A stretch of 64,000 nucleotides of DNA from Candidatus Brachybacter algidus. GTDB taxonomy: Bacteria; Bacteroidota; Bacteroidia; Chitinophagales; Saprospiraceae. The DNA lies in NCBI GenBank assembly GCA_016711705.1, contig JADJSK010000005.1, positions 197,434-261,433 on the forward strand, in the 5' to 3' direction. The notes below the pieces were generated by a model, which saw nothing but the letters and a program-made list of their open reading frames with translations, ran no database searches and was not told where the DNA came from. A program made the translations under genes and the position numbers. This document shows, in pieces, positions 17,131 through 27,412 of the stretch (positions within the stretch are counted from its first letter, which is position 1; the number at the start of each line of letters is the position of its first letter).

Positions 17131-17168
17131 GACAAGGGTTTTGGCCATACGGCTGAAACCCTTTTTTT
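17131..17168 (+). terminator. Rho-independent terminator after the attR tRNA fragment
   Basis: AAGGGTTTTGGCC...GGCTGAAACCCTT stem-loop followed by seven T. It is related to the terminator after the intact tRNA-Pro at 8442. Confidence 0.65.
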
Positions 17169-17196
17169 ATTCTTATAAAGTTCCTTCCTTACGGCA

Positions 17197-17454
17197 ATGG
17201 AAGCTTTCAACCCCAATTGGGTAGATGATGAGGATCGATGGATACCAAAAGGATTAATGCATGACCTAAGGGATAATACAAATATAAGTGACCCGATAAC
17301 CGATAATGTTTCAAATTATACAATTCCACAGATATTCAACGCTTTAAACAATGATATAACTGACCCTTTATTATATAGAAATAGATTACTGCAACAGAAT
17401 GCGAATAATCAACAAGTACAAGTATCTGAATTATTTCAAGAATATGGATATTAG
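17197..17454 (+). CDS. Small 85-residue protein of unknown function, first half of a duplicated module
   Basis: Not recognised. The sequence is Asn/Asp-rich (NPNWVDDEDRWIPKG, NALNNDITDPLLYRNRL). Its last residues, NANNQQVQVSELFQEYGY, are echoed by a relic at 18313-18378 that ends SNNQQANVNALFTSYNIQ. In both copies the stop codon overlaps the start of a related lipoprotein gene. It may be the orphan C-terminal end of a larger protein rather than a full gene: an in-frame stop lies about 8 codons upstream of the ATG and no ribosome-binding site is visible. Confidence 0.4.
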   Translation: MEAFNPNWVDDEDRWIPKGLMHDLRDNTNISDPITDNVSNYTIPQIFNALNNDITDPLLYRNRLLQQNANNQQVQVSELFQEYGY

Positions 17455-18085
17455 ATTAAAGAAAATAATAAAAAGTATAGGTATATTTTGCTTTTTTGTA
17501 TTTACTGCAAGTACATGTGACACATGTAAAAACTGTGAAGGGGACGATAAGATAGTAATTTTGGAATTTGAATCTAAATATTCAATTATTCCAGAGAAAG
17601 TTTCTTACAAATTAGGTGATACTATGGTTTTTGAATCGAGAATAGGTATTGATGAGATTTTTCCATTAGGAACGGATTTGTCTCATAAGACTTTAAGTTC
17701 TCAAATAACATGCAGGCTTCTAGAAGATACTGATTCAACTACTTTTCCTTATGCTGCAAAAAAGTTTGATGCTTTTTTTATACAAGGCAAACAAATAAAT
17801 ATTGGTGAACTGCCAGAGCGAAATATAGTCAATTTCGCTTGGAGGCTAATTGGTGATGAATATGTAGTGGAAATAGGACTAATCCCAAGAGATACTGGAT
17901 CTTATTTTTATATTCCTTTTTCAGCAGGACTTACGATAAATGAAGGATCTGATTGTGAAACTCGATATACTTTTTCCATATTAAATGGCAATACAGATAA
18001 CCATTATCATTTATATACGGATATTATTGAACCCCCATATGGTCAATATCAATATTCAGGGTATTTTTTTAGAGTTATACCATAA
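17444..18085 (+). CDS. Lipoprotein of unknown function, second half of the duplicated module
   Basis: The start is taken as ATG 17444, inside the end of the preceding gene, which implies coupling. The first 25 residues form a signal with Cys at TASTCDTCKNC. Which Cys is lipidated is uncertain. The mature part is a beta-rich domain of about 190 residues (VSYKLGDTMVFESRI, LSSQITCRLLED, SYFYIPFSAGLTI). It is clearly related to the interrupted lipoprotein at 18378: both share a 'KVGDTxxFxS' strand, an 'SQITC' strand and 'NIVxFxF'. Surface or periplasmic location is likely; role unknown. An upstream in-frame ATG at 17399 is less likely because it would lengthen the signal. Confidence 0.6.
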   Translation: MDIRLKKIIKSIGIFCFFVFTASTCDTCKNCEGDDKIVILEFESKYSIIPEKVSYKLGDTMVFESRIGIDEIFPLGTDLSHKTLSSQITCRLLEDTDSTTFPYAAKKFDAFFIQGKQINIGELPERNIVNFAWRLIGDEYVVEIGLIPRDTGSYFYIPFSAGLTINEGSDCETRYTFSILNGNTDNHYHLYTDIIEPPYGQYQYSGYFFRVIP

Positions 18086-18312
18086 TTATGATTTTAGATT
18101 CTTTAAGAAACCTTTATTAAATAGAAGACATGTTAGTTTTGGTATGTAGTATTAAATCAAAAGAAATAATATAACACTATGACGAACTTACTTGTGTTTT
18201 ATACGAATGTTTCTATTGGTTTGCGGCTATTATGTCATAATGCTAATAAATTTATTCTCATTTATATTTAGGATTCTATAACCCTTTAAAAGTTTAATCT
18301 TGACAGAATGCA

Positions 18313-18378
18313 AACAGATTAAGTAATAATCAACAGGCTAATGTTAATGCTTTATTTACCAGTTATAACATCCAGTAA
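18313..18378 (+). pseudogene. Relic of the small protein's C-terminus before the second lipoprotein
   Basis: Codons read N-R-L-S-N-N-Q-Q-A-N-V-N-A-L-F-T-S-Y-N-I-Q-stop, paralleling the end of the 17197 protein. The stop TAA shares its last base with the next ATG (TAATG). The rest of 18086-18312 shows nothing I recognise. Confidence 0.45.
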
Positions 18379-18781
18379 TGAAAAAACTATTTTTTATCCC
18401 TTTGGTCCTTTTTATTAATTGCTGCAAAGAGTGTATCGAAACACCTGTGAAAGCAGTAGATTCTGTATTTTACCTTTCACCTGAATTACTTAAATATAAG
18501 GTAGGTGACACAATATATTTTACCTCAGAGGTTTCTAAAAGCAATTTATTTACCGGTGACTATAGCAAAATTCAAGATGTTGAATTAGTGTCCCAAATTA
18601 CATGCGCAGAATTGATTTCAGATTCATTTCCATATCAATTCCCAGGTGCAAAATATTTCAATCATATAATATTTGATGGTGAACAAAACCCTATATCTAA
18701 CAAAGACAGTGTAGAGCTCTTAGACAAAAACATTGTACATTTTATTTTCAAAAATGAAAAGGAGAGATATTTTGCTAATTT

Positions 18782-19807
18782 AACGTGAATAATGGATAAG
18801 AAAAAAGGCTAAATATTATAAAAACAGGAGAATATTTAATATATTAGTGTCTGACAAACAACGATATAAATCAAATAATTCTCCTATGGATAAGCACAAA
18901 GTTATAGAAATTTTCATTACTGTTGACGATTTTTGCAAAGGATTTGATGAAATTGAGTGCAAAAGGGCTATTTCAACTGGAAATAAGAAATTCAGAAATA
19001 GAAAATCATCATTGTGTCTATCAGAAAAGATGACGATTTACATTTGCTTTCATTTGAGTTCTTATACCAATTTTAAAAGATACTATAATGAATTGGTTTT
19101 AGTTCATTGGAGAGATCTGTTTCCTGGATTGGTTACATATGAGCGATTTAATCAGACACAAAACCGACTTTTTTGTTCCATTGTTGATGTTTTTGAAAGA
19201 CAGATGTTTGGGAGCATGCACCGGAATTAGCTTTATTGACTCAACAACCTTAAATGTTTGTCACATAAAAGAGAAAAGCAGAACAAGGTTTTCAAAGGTT
19301 TTGCGACTAAATCTAAAAGCACAATGGGCTGGTTTTTGGGTTTAAACTTCACCTGATCATTAATGACAAAGGTGAGTTGTTGAACTTCTACCTGTCCAAG
19401 GCAAATGTAGATGACAGGAATCAAGACATTCTCTCCGTAATGGTAAAAAGTTTTCGGAAAACTCTTCGGCGACAGAGGATATATATCTGACAAACTAGCC
19501 CAATTCCTATGGAATGATGGTGTAGACTTGATCTTTAAAAGACGTAAAAACATGAAGTCTATGAACTTATCTGATAACGATAAGGTGCTGCTGAGAAAAC
19601 GAGCACTAATAGAATGTGTCAATGACGAATTGAAAAACCAATGTAACATACAGCACACCAGACATAGAGCTCTGCAAGGATTTTTGAACAATGCGATTTC
19701 TGCTCTCTGTGCATATCATTTCTTTCCTAAAAACCTAGCATTAAATTAAGCACAACCGAACTCTCTAAAGAGGTATATTTGAATGTTGCTTAACCATTAT
19801 TCACGTT
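18782..19807 (+). mobile_element. IS982-family insertion sequence, 1026 bp, with 5-bp target duplication
   Basis: Terminal inverted repeats are AACGTGAATAATGGATAAG at the left and the complement of AACGTGAATAATGGTTAAG at the right, one mismatch in 19. The target duplication AATTT flanks both ends. Length and transposase motifs fit IS982. The transposase frame is broken, so the copy is not autonomous as read. Confidence 0.85.
18847..19749 (+). pseudogene. IS982-family DDE transposase, about four frame breaks
   Basis: Ordered pieces of one transposase lie in different frames. They are an N-terminal helical part (KVIEIFITVDDFCKGFDEI, VTYERFNQTQNR), the first catalytic Asp region (GISFIDSTTLNVCH), LHLIINDKGELLNFYLSKANVDDRN with the second Asp, GDRGYISDKLAQ, and IFKRRKNMKSMNL...KRALIECVNDELKNQ with the last Glu. 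This order is that of IS982 enzymes, which normally have about 290 residues. Breaks fall near 19200, 19300, 19345 and 19455. Some sit in homopolymers (for example GGGTTTAAAC), so sequencing indels may contribute. A start at ATG 18886 is also possible. Confidence 0.8.
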
Positions 19808-20055
19808 AATTTAGGGCTTATAGCTACTAAGCCAGGTGTATTTGCCTTTAGTCCATTTTCACTTGGTATTATTTCAAATAAAAATGAAAAATGCAGAGAT
19901 GAAAGAATAACGAGGATGATTTATGCAAACGGAAATAACAATAATGAAATATATGACAATATTTTAAAAATTAATTCTGATATAAATAATTATAGGAATA
20001 GATATACTCTAATTGTCGAACCAAAATAAGAGCCAGAACAGAATATAATTTTTTC

Positions 20056-20097
20056 AAAAAAAAGCTGCGTTTCCATGATGATGCGTAGCTTTTTTTA
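20056..20097 (+). terminator. Rho-independent terminator
   Basis: AAAGCTGCG...CGTAGCTTTTTTT hairpin with an A-rich left flank, placed 27 nt after the interrupted lipoprotein gene. Confidence 0.65.
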
Positions 20098-20296
20098 TCA
20101 TCCATTAACAGTAAATTCCATTATTCAACAAAGAGCTGTAAGGAGAGAATTTGATCCCAAGACAATACGAGGGTAGACTATTTAATCAATCTTCAAAGAA
20201 GAGAATATCACATTGGAGACATTATTTATTTTTCTATTCTTAAGGAGAAAAAACTTTTCTAACGATATATGACATTAATAAGGATAGACGGGTCTC

Positions 20297-21169
20297 TCAC
20301 TTACACGCAACCATCGGATTCCCCAGCAACTCTACAATCTTTTTAACTACGATGGCCGGCTTCGTGACCACAATGTTATGTTTAAGGCCGCCCAATATAG
20401 AAATAGATTTCTTCGCCTTTTTAAAATGACTAAAGACGAAACTTGCATTGGAGGGATAAATCAACTCATCAGCGGAGCCATGCAACATAATAGTTGGGCA
20501 ACGCACCTTATCCCACTCACCTTCTATCTCTTCTAGCATTCTTTTATGATTGAGTTTTTCTGCAGTAGCAACTTGCAGAACCTTTGGAAAAAATTCACCA
20601 ATCGGAGAATCTATCACTTTTGCAATATCCCATATTGCTTCCTCTCCTGGTGCTATGGAAGAAGATATCAACAAAAGGCCATCGACTATGTCAGGATATT
20701 GAGCAGCAAGTAAGGCACATAATGGACCACCATAGCTACTGCCAACTAAAATCAATTTGCCTTTTTGTCCATATTTTTCAATTACCGGAGCCAACATTTT
20801 AGCTTGAGCATAATAGGAAAGGTAGAGTTTACCGAAACTGGAATATCCATATCCCGGTCTATCAACTGCTACTACTTTTGCCATCGAAAGTAAGGCACTA
20901 TCTTTAAAAAAGGGCTTCCAGAATGATATTGAGGCAGGAGCGCCATGAATAAAAAGTACTGTCGGTAGTGTATCGCTTCCCATGCTGCAGTAGCGAACTC
21001 TATTCGATTTTATCCAATATCTTTCAAATTCAGGTTTGCAGTCACCGTCACAAAAGGAAGCATTGAAAGTCTTGTCACTTTCCCGCATTTTAAAGTAATT
21101 CGCTGTGGTGCAGCCACTGACAAGAATCGTTATTAAGGCACAGATGGAAATGTATAGGTAGTATTTCAA
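20297..21169 (-). CDS. Alpha/beta-hydrolase lipoprotein
   Basis: A lipoprotein signal ends in ILVSGC (Cys about residue 20). The hydrolase fold follows: oxyanion motif FIHGAPAS, nucleophile elbow VGSSYGGP (Ser), acid region MLHGSADELIYP (Asp) and LGGLKHNIVV (His). The 290-residue length fits a single-domain hydrolase with a small lid. It probably sits on a membrane facing the periplasm. Substrate cannot be read from sequence; ester or peptide hydrolysis are the usual options. It is divergent from the SusC operon, about 500 bp apart, and may or may not work with it. Confidence 0.82.
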   Translation of the reverse strand: MKYYLYISICALITILVSGCTTANYFKMRESDKTFNASFCDGDCKPEFERYWIKSNRVRYCSMGSDTLPTVLFIHGAPASISFWKPFFKDSALLSMAKVVAVDRPGYGYSSFGKLYLSYYAQAKMLAPVIEKYGQKGKLILVGSSYGGPLCALLAAQYPDIVDGLLLISSSIAPGEEAIWDIAKVIDSPIGEFFPKVLQVATAEKLNHKRMLEEIEGEWDKVRCPTIMLHGSADELIYPSNASFVFSHFKKAKKSISILGGLKHNIVVTKPAIVVKKIVELLGNPMVACK

Positions 21170-21665
21170 ACGGAAATCTAAATTTTGATTTATATTAAAT
21201 TCATTCTAAGGTAAAAATTAACTACTTTAGGATAACGAAGATTTCATACTAATTGGTTCATTGGTAGCATTTTTCTCAATCCTAAAATTCATCACAATAA
21301 TAGCTTTATCGAAACAATTATCAAATTAAAACTGATTAAACTTATATTTTGTATCGAATTCTATTAAGTAGTATTTAATTTTAGCAATTTTGACTTCTTC
21401 CAAATAATATAATTTTATGCTTTATTTTTATTCCAACGAAATTTAAATAATAAGGTTCCAAATAAAATCGCCAAATTTGTAATCAATAAAACAAAGCGTG
21501 TCGCTTTACAACGCAGATAGAGCTGGTAATAAAACGTGTGATTTTTACTGTTTAATGTCGCATCATTATTAATTCAGAGTTTCTTCTTCTTATCTTCTCA
21601 CAATGTTGTAATAATGCACGGAATGTTTCTTGGTATAAATTAATAATCAACTTAAATTAAATTGT
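21170..21665. other. Divergent intergenic region upstream of the SusC operon
   Basis: About 500 bp of AT-rich DNA between the hydrolase and susC. It should hold promoters for both. No exact TAnnTTTG box with good spacing is evident and no small ORF is convincing. No ECF sigma or anti-sigma gene is seen next to the operon. Confidence 0.4.
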
Positions 21666-24600
21666 GTGAGAAAAGTAATATTTACAATTAGTTTTTTGTT
21701 TTGGTTCTTAGCCTTCATGCCCAACGGACTGTTACCGGACGCATCGTGGAAAGTGGCACAAATGACGGTGTGATTGGAGCGAGCATCATGGTTTACAAAG
21801 GACAAGGGACTGATATTAAGACATATGTTCCCACATTAAAAGGAACCGTGACTGATATTGATGGCAAATACGAATTGTCGCTAGAGCCGGATGAAAATGC
21901 TTTCACCATTACGTATGTTGGATTTGTAAGTCAAACAATCTTTGTAACGGCTGAAAGTACTTACAATATTGGCCTGAAAGCTGATACAAAATTATTGGAG
22001 GAAGTCGTGGTAGTTGGCTACGGTACCCAAAGGAAAGTGGATGTCACAGGGTCAACTTCCAGTGTTAAAGGTGCTGAATTGGCAAAACAACCGGTTTTGA
22101 CAGCAACTCAAGCCTTACAAGGTAAAGCAGCAGGTGTTCAGATCATCAGCAGCGGCGAACCGGGAAGCAGCCCTATCGTTAGAGTAAGAGGTGTTAGTTC
22201 AGCTATTGCCGGCACGGCTACTTTGTTTGTAGTGGATGGAATTCTTACGGATGATATCAGCAATATCAACACAAATGACATTGTAAGCATGGACATCCTC
22301 AAAGATGCTTCATCGACTGCTATATATGGGGCCCGAGGTGCAAATGGTGTCATCATCATTACCACCAAAAAAGGTGCAAGTGGTGCCATGACTATAAATT
22401 ATAATACCACTGTAGGATATAAAAATGCAACTGATCTTGTTCAAATGGCCAATAGCAGCGAATATGCTAACTATGTTGGACAAGCTACAGGCAATAGTGT
22501 TACTAATCCAGGATTTAGTACTGATTGGTATGATCAGATCCTTAGAGGAGCATGGTATCAAAGTCATGGACTATCATTGTCAGGTGGTTCAGATAAGATG
22601 ACTTACTTCCTGAGTGGTGGTTATATTGAAGATCAAGGTATCGTTATTGACAACAAATTCAGAAGGTTAAATCTTCGTACAAATCTTGATTTTAAGATCA
22701 ATAAAATGGTCAAAACTGGTATAATCACTAACTTTTCCAATATCAACAATAAAACGGTCAACTTAGGCACAGCATACAACAATGCTTATCGCGCAGCTCC
22801 AATCATTCAAGCAAAAGAGAATGGACGATACGGAAATACTTCATCCTATCAGAATGTTGGAAATCCAATACTTGATATTGAAAATAATAATGCCAGATCA
22901 TATGGCAATAGAATACAGGCAACCGGTTACCTCGAAGTAAAACCTTTAGACTGGATTACCTTAAGAAGTAGTATGGGAGGAGAATTAGTTTCATATTCGG
23001 ATAAAAACTACAACTATAGATTTCTTAATGATGAAGTTACATTCCTTACAGCAGGAGGTAATCAATTAAACCCAAAAAGCAATCTTAGTGTATATAAAGA
23101 GAATAATTTCAGATGGGTTTGGGACAATACTGTAACTTTTAATAAGAAAATTGATGCCCATACTTTTACTTTACTTGTTGGTTCTACTGCGGAAGAATAT
23201 ACCGCCGAAAATATCAGAGCATTTAGACAAGACGTTCCCGCAGATAAAAACTTATGGTACATAGGCACGGGCGATGCCAACACTTCTACCAATGGCGGAG
23301 GTGGAGAAAAATGGACCCGTAGTGCATACCTCTCGCGTTTAAATTATAATTTTGACGATAGATTTTTATTTACAGGAACTATGAGATATGATGGAAGTTC
23401 CAGATTATCGAAGGATAATAGATGGGGATTCTTCCCATCTGTTGGAGCAGGATGGGTACTTACGAATGAATCTTTTCTCAAAGACGTGAATTATCTTGAC
23501 AATTTAAAATTGAGAGCAAGTTGGGGAAAAGTAGGTAATGACCGCGTTCCTACAGATGCATTTGTAGTGACACTCGAACCCAATCAAAACTATCCATTTG
23601 GAGGAGGGCTCGCTGTGCCGGGAAGCGCAATTACCCAAATCAAAGATCCGAATCTTAAATGGGAGATTACTGAAGAACTAGATTTTGGTTTGGATTTTGG
23701 CTTTCTCAAAAACAGACTAACAGGTGAGATTGGCTACTACACCAAGACTGCCAAAGATCTATTGATCAATGTAAATGTGCCCTCAGTAGTAGGTGATGCT
23801 GACGGCTTGGTGCTTACTAATGCTGCATCAATAAAAAATACTGGTTTAGAAATAGCAGCTAACTATAGAAGTGTTGCTAAAAAGAATTTTTCATATTCGA
23901 TCGGAGGAAATGCGACCTTTAATAAAAACAAAGTAATCGGACTTAATGGGGGCCAACCGATCCTCGATGGAGGTATTGGAGCAGGTCAACAATACACGAC
24001 CAAGACTGACAATGGACAGGAAGTTGGTTCCTTCTATGTATTGCAGGTATTAGGCGTTTTCCAAACAGACGAAGAAGTGCTTGCCTACACCACTAGTGAT
24101 GGTAAAACTATCCAACCTGCTTCAATCGCCGGGGATTTTAAATATCAGGATACAAACGGAGATGGTGTAATTGACGACCTTGACAGAGTTTTCGTAGGAT
24201 CATATCAACCTAAAGTTTATTATGGAGCGAATTTCACTGTTTCATATAGAAACTTTGATTTTAGCTTGGACCTCTATGGAAATGCGGGAAATCAAGTGTA
24301 CAATGGCAAAAAAGCATTCAGACAGCAAGCTGAAGATAATATTGAAAAAGATGTGGCATACAACAGGTGGTCACGAGGTAGTGGCATTCAGGATGAACCG
24401 GGTGCTAATTCTGGAAATCAACCGGCATCAACGTACTTTGTTGAGTCAGGTGATTTTATTAGAATTAATAACGTTTCTCTCTCTTACAATCTTCCTCAAC
24501 AAATGATAGAGAGATTAAAGATGAGTAGCGCCAGAGTTTTTATCACTTCCCAAAATCTTTTTACCTTGAAGAAATATTCAGGTTTTACAGCAGAATTACC

Positions 24601-24685
24601 GGGAGATCCGACAAGATCAGGTATTGAGTTAAATGCATATCCTACCTCAAGAACGATAGGTGGTGGCATTAATGTATCATTTTAA
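21666..24685 (+). CDS. susC: SusC/RagA-family TonB-linked outer-membrane transporter, one indel in the signal peptide
   Basis: Forms a 22-strand barrel that takes up a ligand captured by its SusD partner, powered by TonB. After the signal comes a carboxypeptidase-like CarbopepD_reg domain (TVTGRIVESGTNDGVIGASI), a TonB-box-like strand (EEVVVVGYGTQRKVDVTGS), the plug (QALQGKAAGVQI, RGVSSAIAGTATLFVVDGIL, DASSTAIYGARGANGVIIITT) and the barrel ending INVSF. The main frame begins only at TTG 21701. The signal peptide lies just upstream in another frame from GTG 21666 (VRKVIFTISFLF). Adding one T to TTTT at about 21699-21702 gives a continuous signal ending LSLHAQ. So the gene is probably intact. 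susD follows after 23 nt. Confidence 0.93.
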
Positions 24686-24708
24686 TTAAAGGCTTAAAAT
24701 AAAGAAAC

Positions 24709-26247
24709 ATGTTTAAATATATATTAAAATACAAACTATTACTCCTCATTGCTGCAGTTTCAGTTTTGAATTATGGTTGCTCCAAAGATTTCCTTGACGT
24801 ACCTGTTCAAGGCCAGGCGACAGCGGATTCTGACCCTGACGTAGCTGACAAACTTGTCACAGGAGTATATGCCAGTCTTCATGCTTCCAGTGCTTTTGGA
24901 GGAATTGGAGATATCAATGGCATCAGTATGATCGCTGCCACAACTATCATTACTGACGATTCAGATAAAGGAAGTACACCTGGTGATCAAAAAGGATTGA
25001 AGGACATGGATGATTTCGATCTCCCACCAACTAATAATTTTGTAGCTGCATTATGGACAGGATACTTTAATGGAATAGCTAAGACTAATCAGGCATTGAA
25101 AGCACTGGAAACGGCTAAATTAGACGAAGATCTGAAATTAAGATATCAGGCAGAAGTCAGATTTTTCAGAGGATATTATTATTTTAATTTGGTTCGATGG
25201 TTTGGTGGGGTGCCAAAAGTCCTCAAAGTGCCTTTGGATGCCTATGAAGCTAATAATGATCCTGTATACCAAACCAGAGCAACTCCGGACGAGATATATG
25301 CATTGATTATTGAGGATCTTACTTTCGCTAAAGAAAACCTACTAATAAAAGGGGTGATGCCTGTAGGGCGTGTAACCAAAGGCACGGCAACTGCAATGTT
25401 GGCTAAAGTCTATTTAACAAGAAAAAATTGGCAGGAAGCATACACATTGAGTCAGGAGGTAATTAGTTCCGGTTCTTATTCACTTCTTCCGGATTATTCT
25501 GAAATCTGGCGTCAAGTTGGAGACAGAAGCAACGAAGCAATTTTCGAAGTACAAACTGGTGTATATAATAATTCAGATTATGGTGTTCCTAATTATTGTG
25601 TTTGGCAAGGTCCAAGGGTAGGTGGCCTTCAGGGGTGGACGGATCTGGGATGTGGTTTTAATTCTCCTTCACAAAATCTAGTAAATGATTATGAAGTAGG
25701 CGATAAAAGGAAAGAATCAACAATTATTTTTATCGACCAAAGTCCTCAGCATGTCGGCACTGTATTGTTTGATGGCTTCCGCATACCTAGTCAGGATAGC
25801 GTTGCAAATCCGCGTTATAATTATAAAGCATATCATAGTGAGAACAAAGAAGTGGAATCTTTCCTGGGAAATAGAGATCGTAAACAAAAAAATATACATC
25901 TTTTAAGGTATGCGGACGTTATATTAATGGCTGCCGAAGCTGCAAATGAATTAGGTAATTCTGGGGAATCAGCTATGTTGATCAATATGATCCGTCAAAG
26001 AGCGGGTCTTGCGGATATTATTGCCTCCTCACAACCATCGATGCGTGAAACAGTCTACCACGAAAGACGAATTGAATTAGCTATGGAGCATGACAGATGG
26101 TTTGACTTAATTAGAACAGGTAGGGCAGCTCAAGTGATGCAAGCTGTAAAGCCTAACTTTATTCCAGGCAAAAATGAATTATTGCCAATACCTAGTTTAC
26201 AGATCGCCTTGAGTGGTGGTAAGCTAACTCAAAACAATGGATATTAA
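24709..26247 (+). CDS. susD: SusD/RagB-family substrate-binding lipoprotein
   Basis: Surface lipoprotein that forms the lid of the SusC channel and binds the substrate. The signal ends LNYGCSKDFLDV, the standard SusD start. TPR-like helices follow (RYQAEVRFFRGYYYFNLVRWF, TKGTATAMLAKVYL), with the C-terminal signatures LLRYADVILMAAEAANELG and ERRIELAMEHDRWFDLIRTG. The 512-residue length is normal. It lies 23 nt after susC. Substrate is not predictable; no glycoside hydrolase lies in the operon. Confidence 0.95.
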   Translation: MFKYILKYKLLLLIAAVSVLNYGCSKDFLDVPVQGQATADSDPDVADKLVTGVYASLHASSAFGGIGDINGISMIAATTIITDDSDKGSTPGDQKGLKDMDDFDLPPTNNFVAALWTGYFNGIAKTNQALKALETAKLDEDLKLRYQAEVRFFRGYYYFNLVRWFGGVPKVLKVPLDAYEANNDPVYQTRATPDEIYALIIEDLTFAKENLLIKGVMPVGRVTKGTATAMLAKVYLTRKNWQEAYTLSQEVISSGSYSLLPDYSEIWRQVGDRSNEAIFEVQTGVYNNSDYGVPNYCVWQGPRVGGLQGWTDLGCGFNSPSQNLVNDYEVGDKRKESTIIFIDQSPQHVGTVLFDGFRIPSQDSVANPRYNYKAYHSENKEVESFLGNRDRKQKNIHLLRYADVILMAAEAANELGNSGESAMLINMIRQRAGLADIIASSQPSMRETVYHERRIELAMEHDRWFDLIRTGRAAQVMQAVKPNFIPGKNELLPIPSLQIALSGGKLTQNNGY

Positions 26248-26376
26248 ATTATTTCAAAGTAGATTTTAAATAAACAGTATATTTACTGCCCATTAATACG
26301 GTTTGAATAAAACTATATTAAGCTATTAACCTAAAATTATTTTATATTTTAACAAAATTTTTAAAACGTACAAACA

Positions 26377-27258
26377 ATGATTATTAACGATCTTAAAAAG
26401 TTATCTTTTTTATTTTTACTAGCGATAACTTTTTCTTTGACATCATGTAAGGATGATGAAAAACTTCCAGCAATTGATGGATACAACAACTCAGATGAGA
26501 TTGCTGCTACAAGCCTAAAAGGTCACTGGACTTTTGAAGGAAATGACAAAGAAGTTATTTCAAACACGGCTTCTACAAAAACATATGGTACAGTAACTTA
26601 TACTACAGGACAGATCGGTCAGGCGATCTCACTTAGTCAGGCTGCTGTGGTATATCCTGTAATTGACGCATTAAATCAAAAAAATGGTTTTGGCGATTAC
26701 ACAGTTTCTATGTGGTTGAATGCAAAGAATGTAGGTTCATTCCAACAATATTTTGGTCTATTCCCTACAGATAATACAGATTTCTGGGGTAATTTCTCTG
26801 TAGGTGCTGAAGCATCACGCCATGCTGCTGGTTCTGACACATTAGAAATTAAAACGAACTATGCTTCTTTGAAAGAAGATGGTTCTACTAATGGACAGGA
26901 TAACCTTGCTGTATTTAGTGATAATGGTGGTAGCTTCTTCAAAGGTGCCGGTAAATGGTCGCTTATCACTGTAAGATTTACAGCCGCTACACATAAAATT
27001 GAAATTTTTGCAAATGGTGTGAATGTTGGTGGTTATAGCGATAGAGGTGAAAATACTACAGCAATGGTAATGAGAACTCCTTGTCAGGCAATGTTAGGAA
27101 GTTTTGCAACTACCGGTGTAGGTTTTACTGCTGCTCCAGCTGCTCCAGATTGGTCTAAAATGGCTACTGCTCAGATGGATGATATCAGAGTATTCAACAA
27201 AAGCCTTTCAGATACTGAGATCAAAGCATTATATAATGTAGGAATCGCAGGAAGATAA
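26377..27258 (+). CDS. LamG-like (concanavalin A-like) surface lipoprotein, third gene of the SusCD operon
   Basis: The lipoprotein signal ends FSLTSCKDD. The mature part is a jelly-roll domain typical of the LamG/laminin_G_3 superfamily: LKGHWTFEGNDKEV near the start, TVSMWLNAKN, WSLITVRFTAATHKIEIFANG and the closing strand MDDIRVFNKSLSDTEIKALY. These domains bind sugars or proteins. In the SusCD context it takes the place of SusE/SusF-type accessory binding proteins. It is followed by a strong terminator at 27282. Confidence 0.85.
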   Translation: MIINDLKKLSFLFLLAITFSLTSCKDDEKLPAIDGYNNSDEIAATSLKGHWTFEGNDKEVISNTASTKTYGTVTYTTGQIGQAISLSQAAVVYPVIDALNQKNGFGDYTVSMWLNAKNVGSFQQYFGLFPTDNTDFWGNFSVGAEASRHAAGSDTLEIKTNYASLKEDGSTNGQDNLAVFSDNGGSFFKGAGKWSLITVRFTAATHKIEIFANGVNVGGYSDRGENTTAMVMRTPCQAMLGSFATTGVGFTAAPAAPDWSKMATAQMDDIRVFNKSLSDTEIKALYNVGIAGR

Positions 27259-27281
27259 TTTGTGAAAAAAAATTAAATTAT

Positions 27282-27312
27282 AAGCGGAAGGGAAAACTCT
27301 TCCGCTTTTTTT
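27282..27312 (+). terminator. Rho-independent terminator of the SusCD-LamG operon
   Basis: Perfect 9-bp stem AAGCGGAAG/CTTCCGCTT with a short loop and a T run, 24 nt after the LamG stop. Confidence 0.85.
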
Positions 27313-27389
27313 ATAACCCAACTTTAGTTGATTTTTTGTCTGATAAAGCATTTCCAATTGGCATTAGAGAAATTTGCAAATTTTGTTAT

Positions 27390-27397
27390 TATATTTG
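27390..27397 (+). promoter_or_regulatory. -7 box (TATATTTG) of the fabF-rnc operon
   Basis: TATATTTG lies 15 nt before the ATG of a 17-codon ORF and 65 nt before fabF. A TTTG at 27373-27376 is closer than the usual -33 spacing. Confidence 0.5.
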
Positions 27398-27412
27398 CGA
27401 ATTATTCAAAAA

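Larger units (their letters stand above)
18378..20029 (+). pseudogene. Lipoprotein gene split by an IS982-family insertion
   Basis: The 5' part (18378-18781) encodes a lipoprotein signal (MKKLFFIPLVLFINCCKEC) and a domain related to the 17444 lipoprotein. Just after FANL the IS begins. The frame resumes at 19808 (LGLIATKPGVFAFSPFSLGI, NEKCRDERITRMI) and ends with a TAA at 20027-20029. The 5-bp duplication AATTT (18777-18781, 19808-19812) shows the insertion event. Without the IS the product would be about 208 residues, close to its neighbour. The truncated product lacks the C-terminal third and is probably non-functional. A terminator follows at 20056. Confidence 0.8.

Noticed and set aside
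16930..17148. Minus-strand ORF of 72 codons containing RGTRIRTLDPLLPKQ
   Set aside because: It is the translated reverse of the tRNA-Pro fragment at attR; this 'RTLDPLLPKQ' peptide is a common false ORF over tRNAs.
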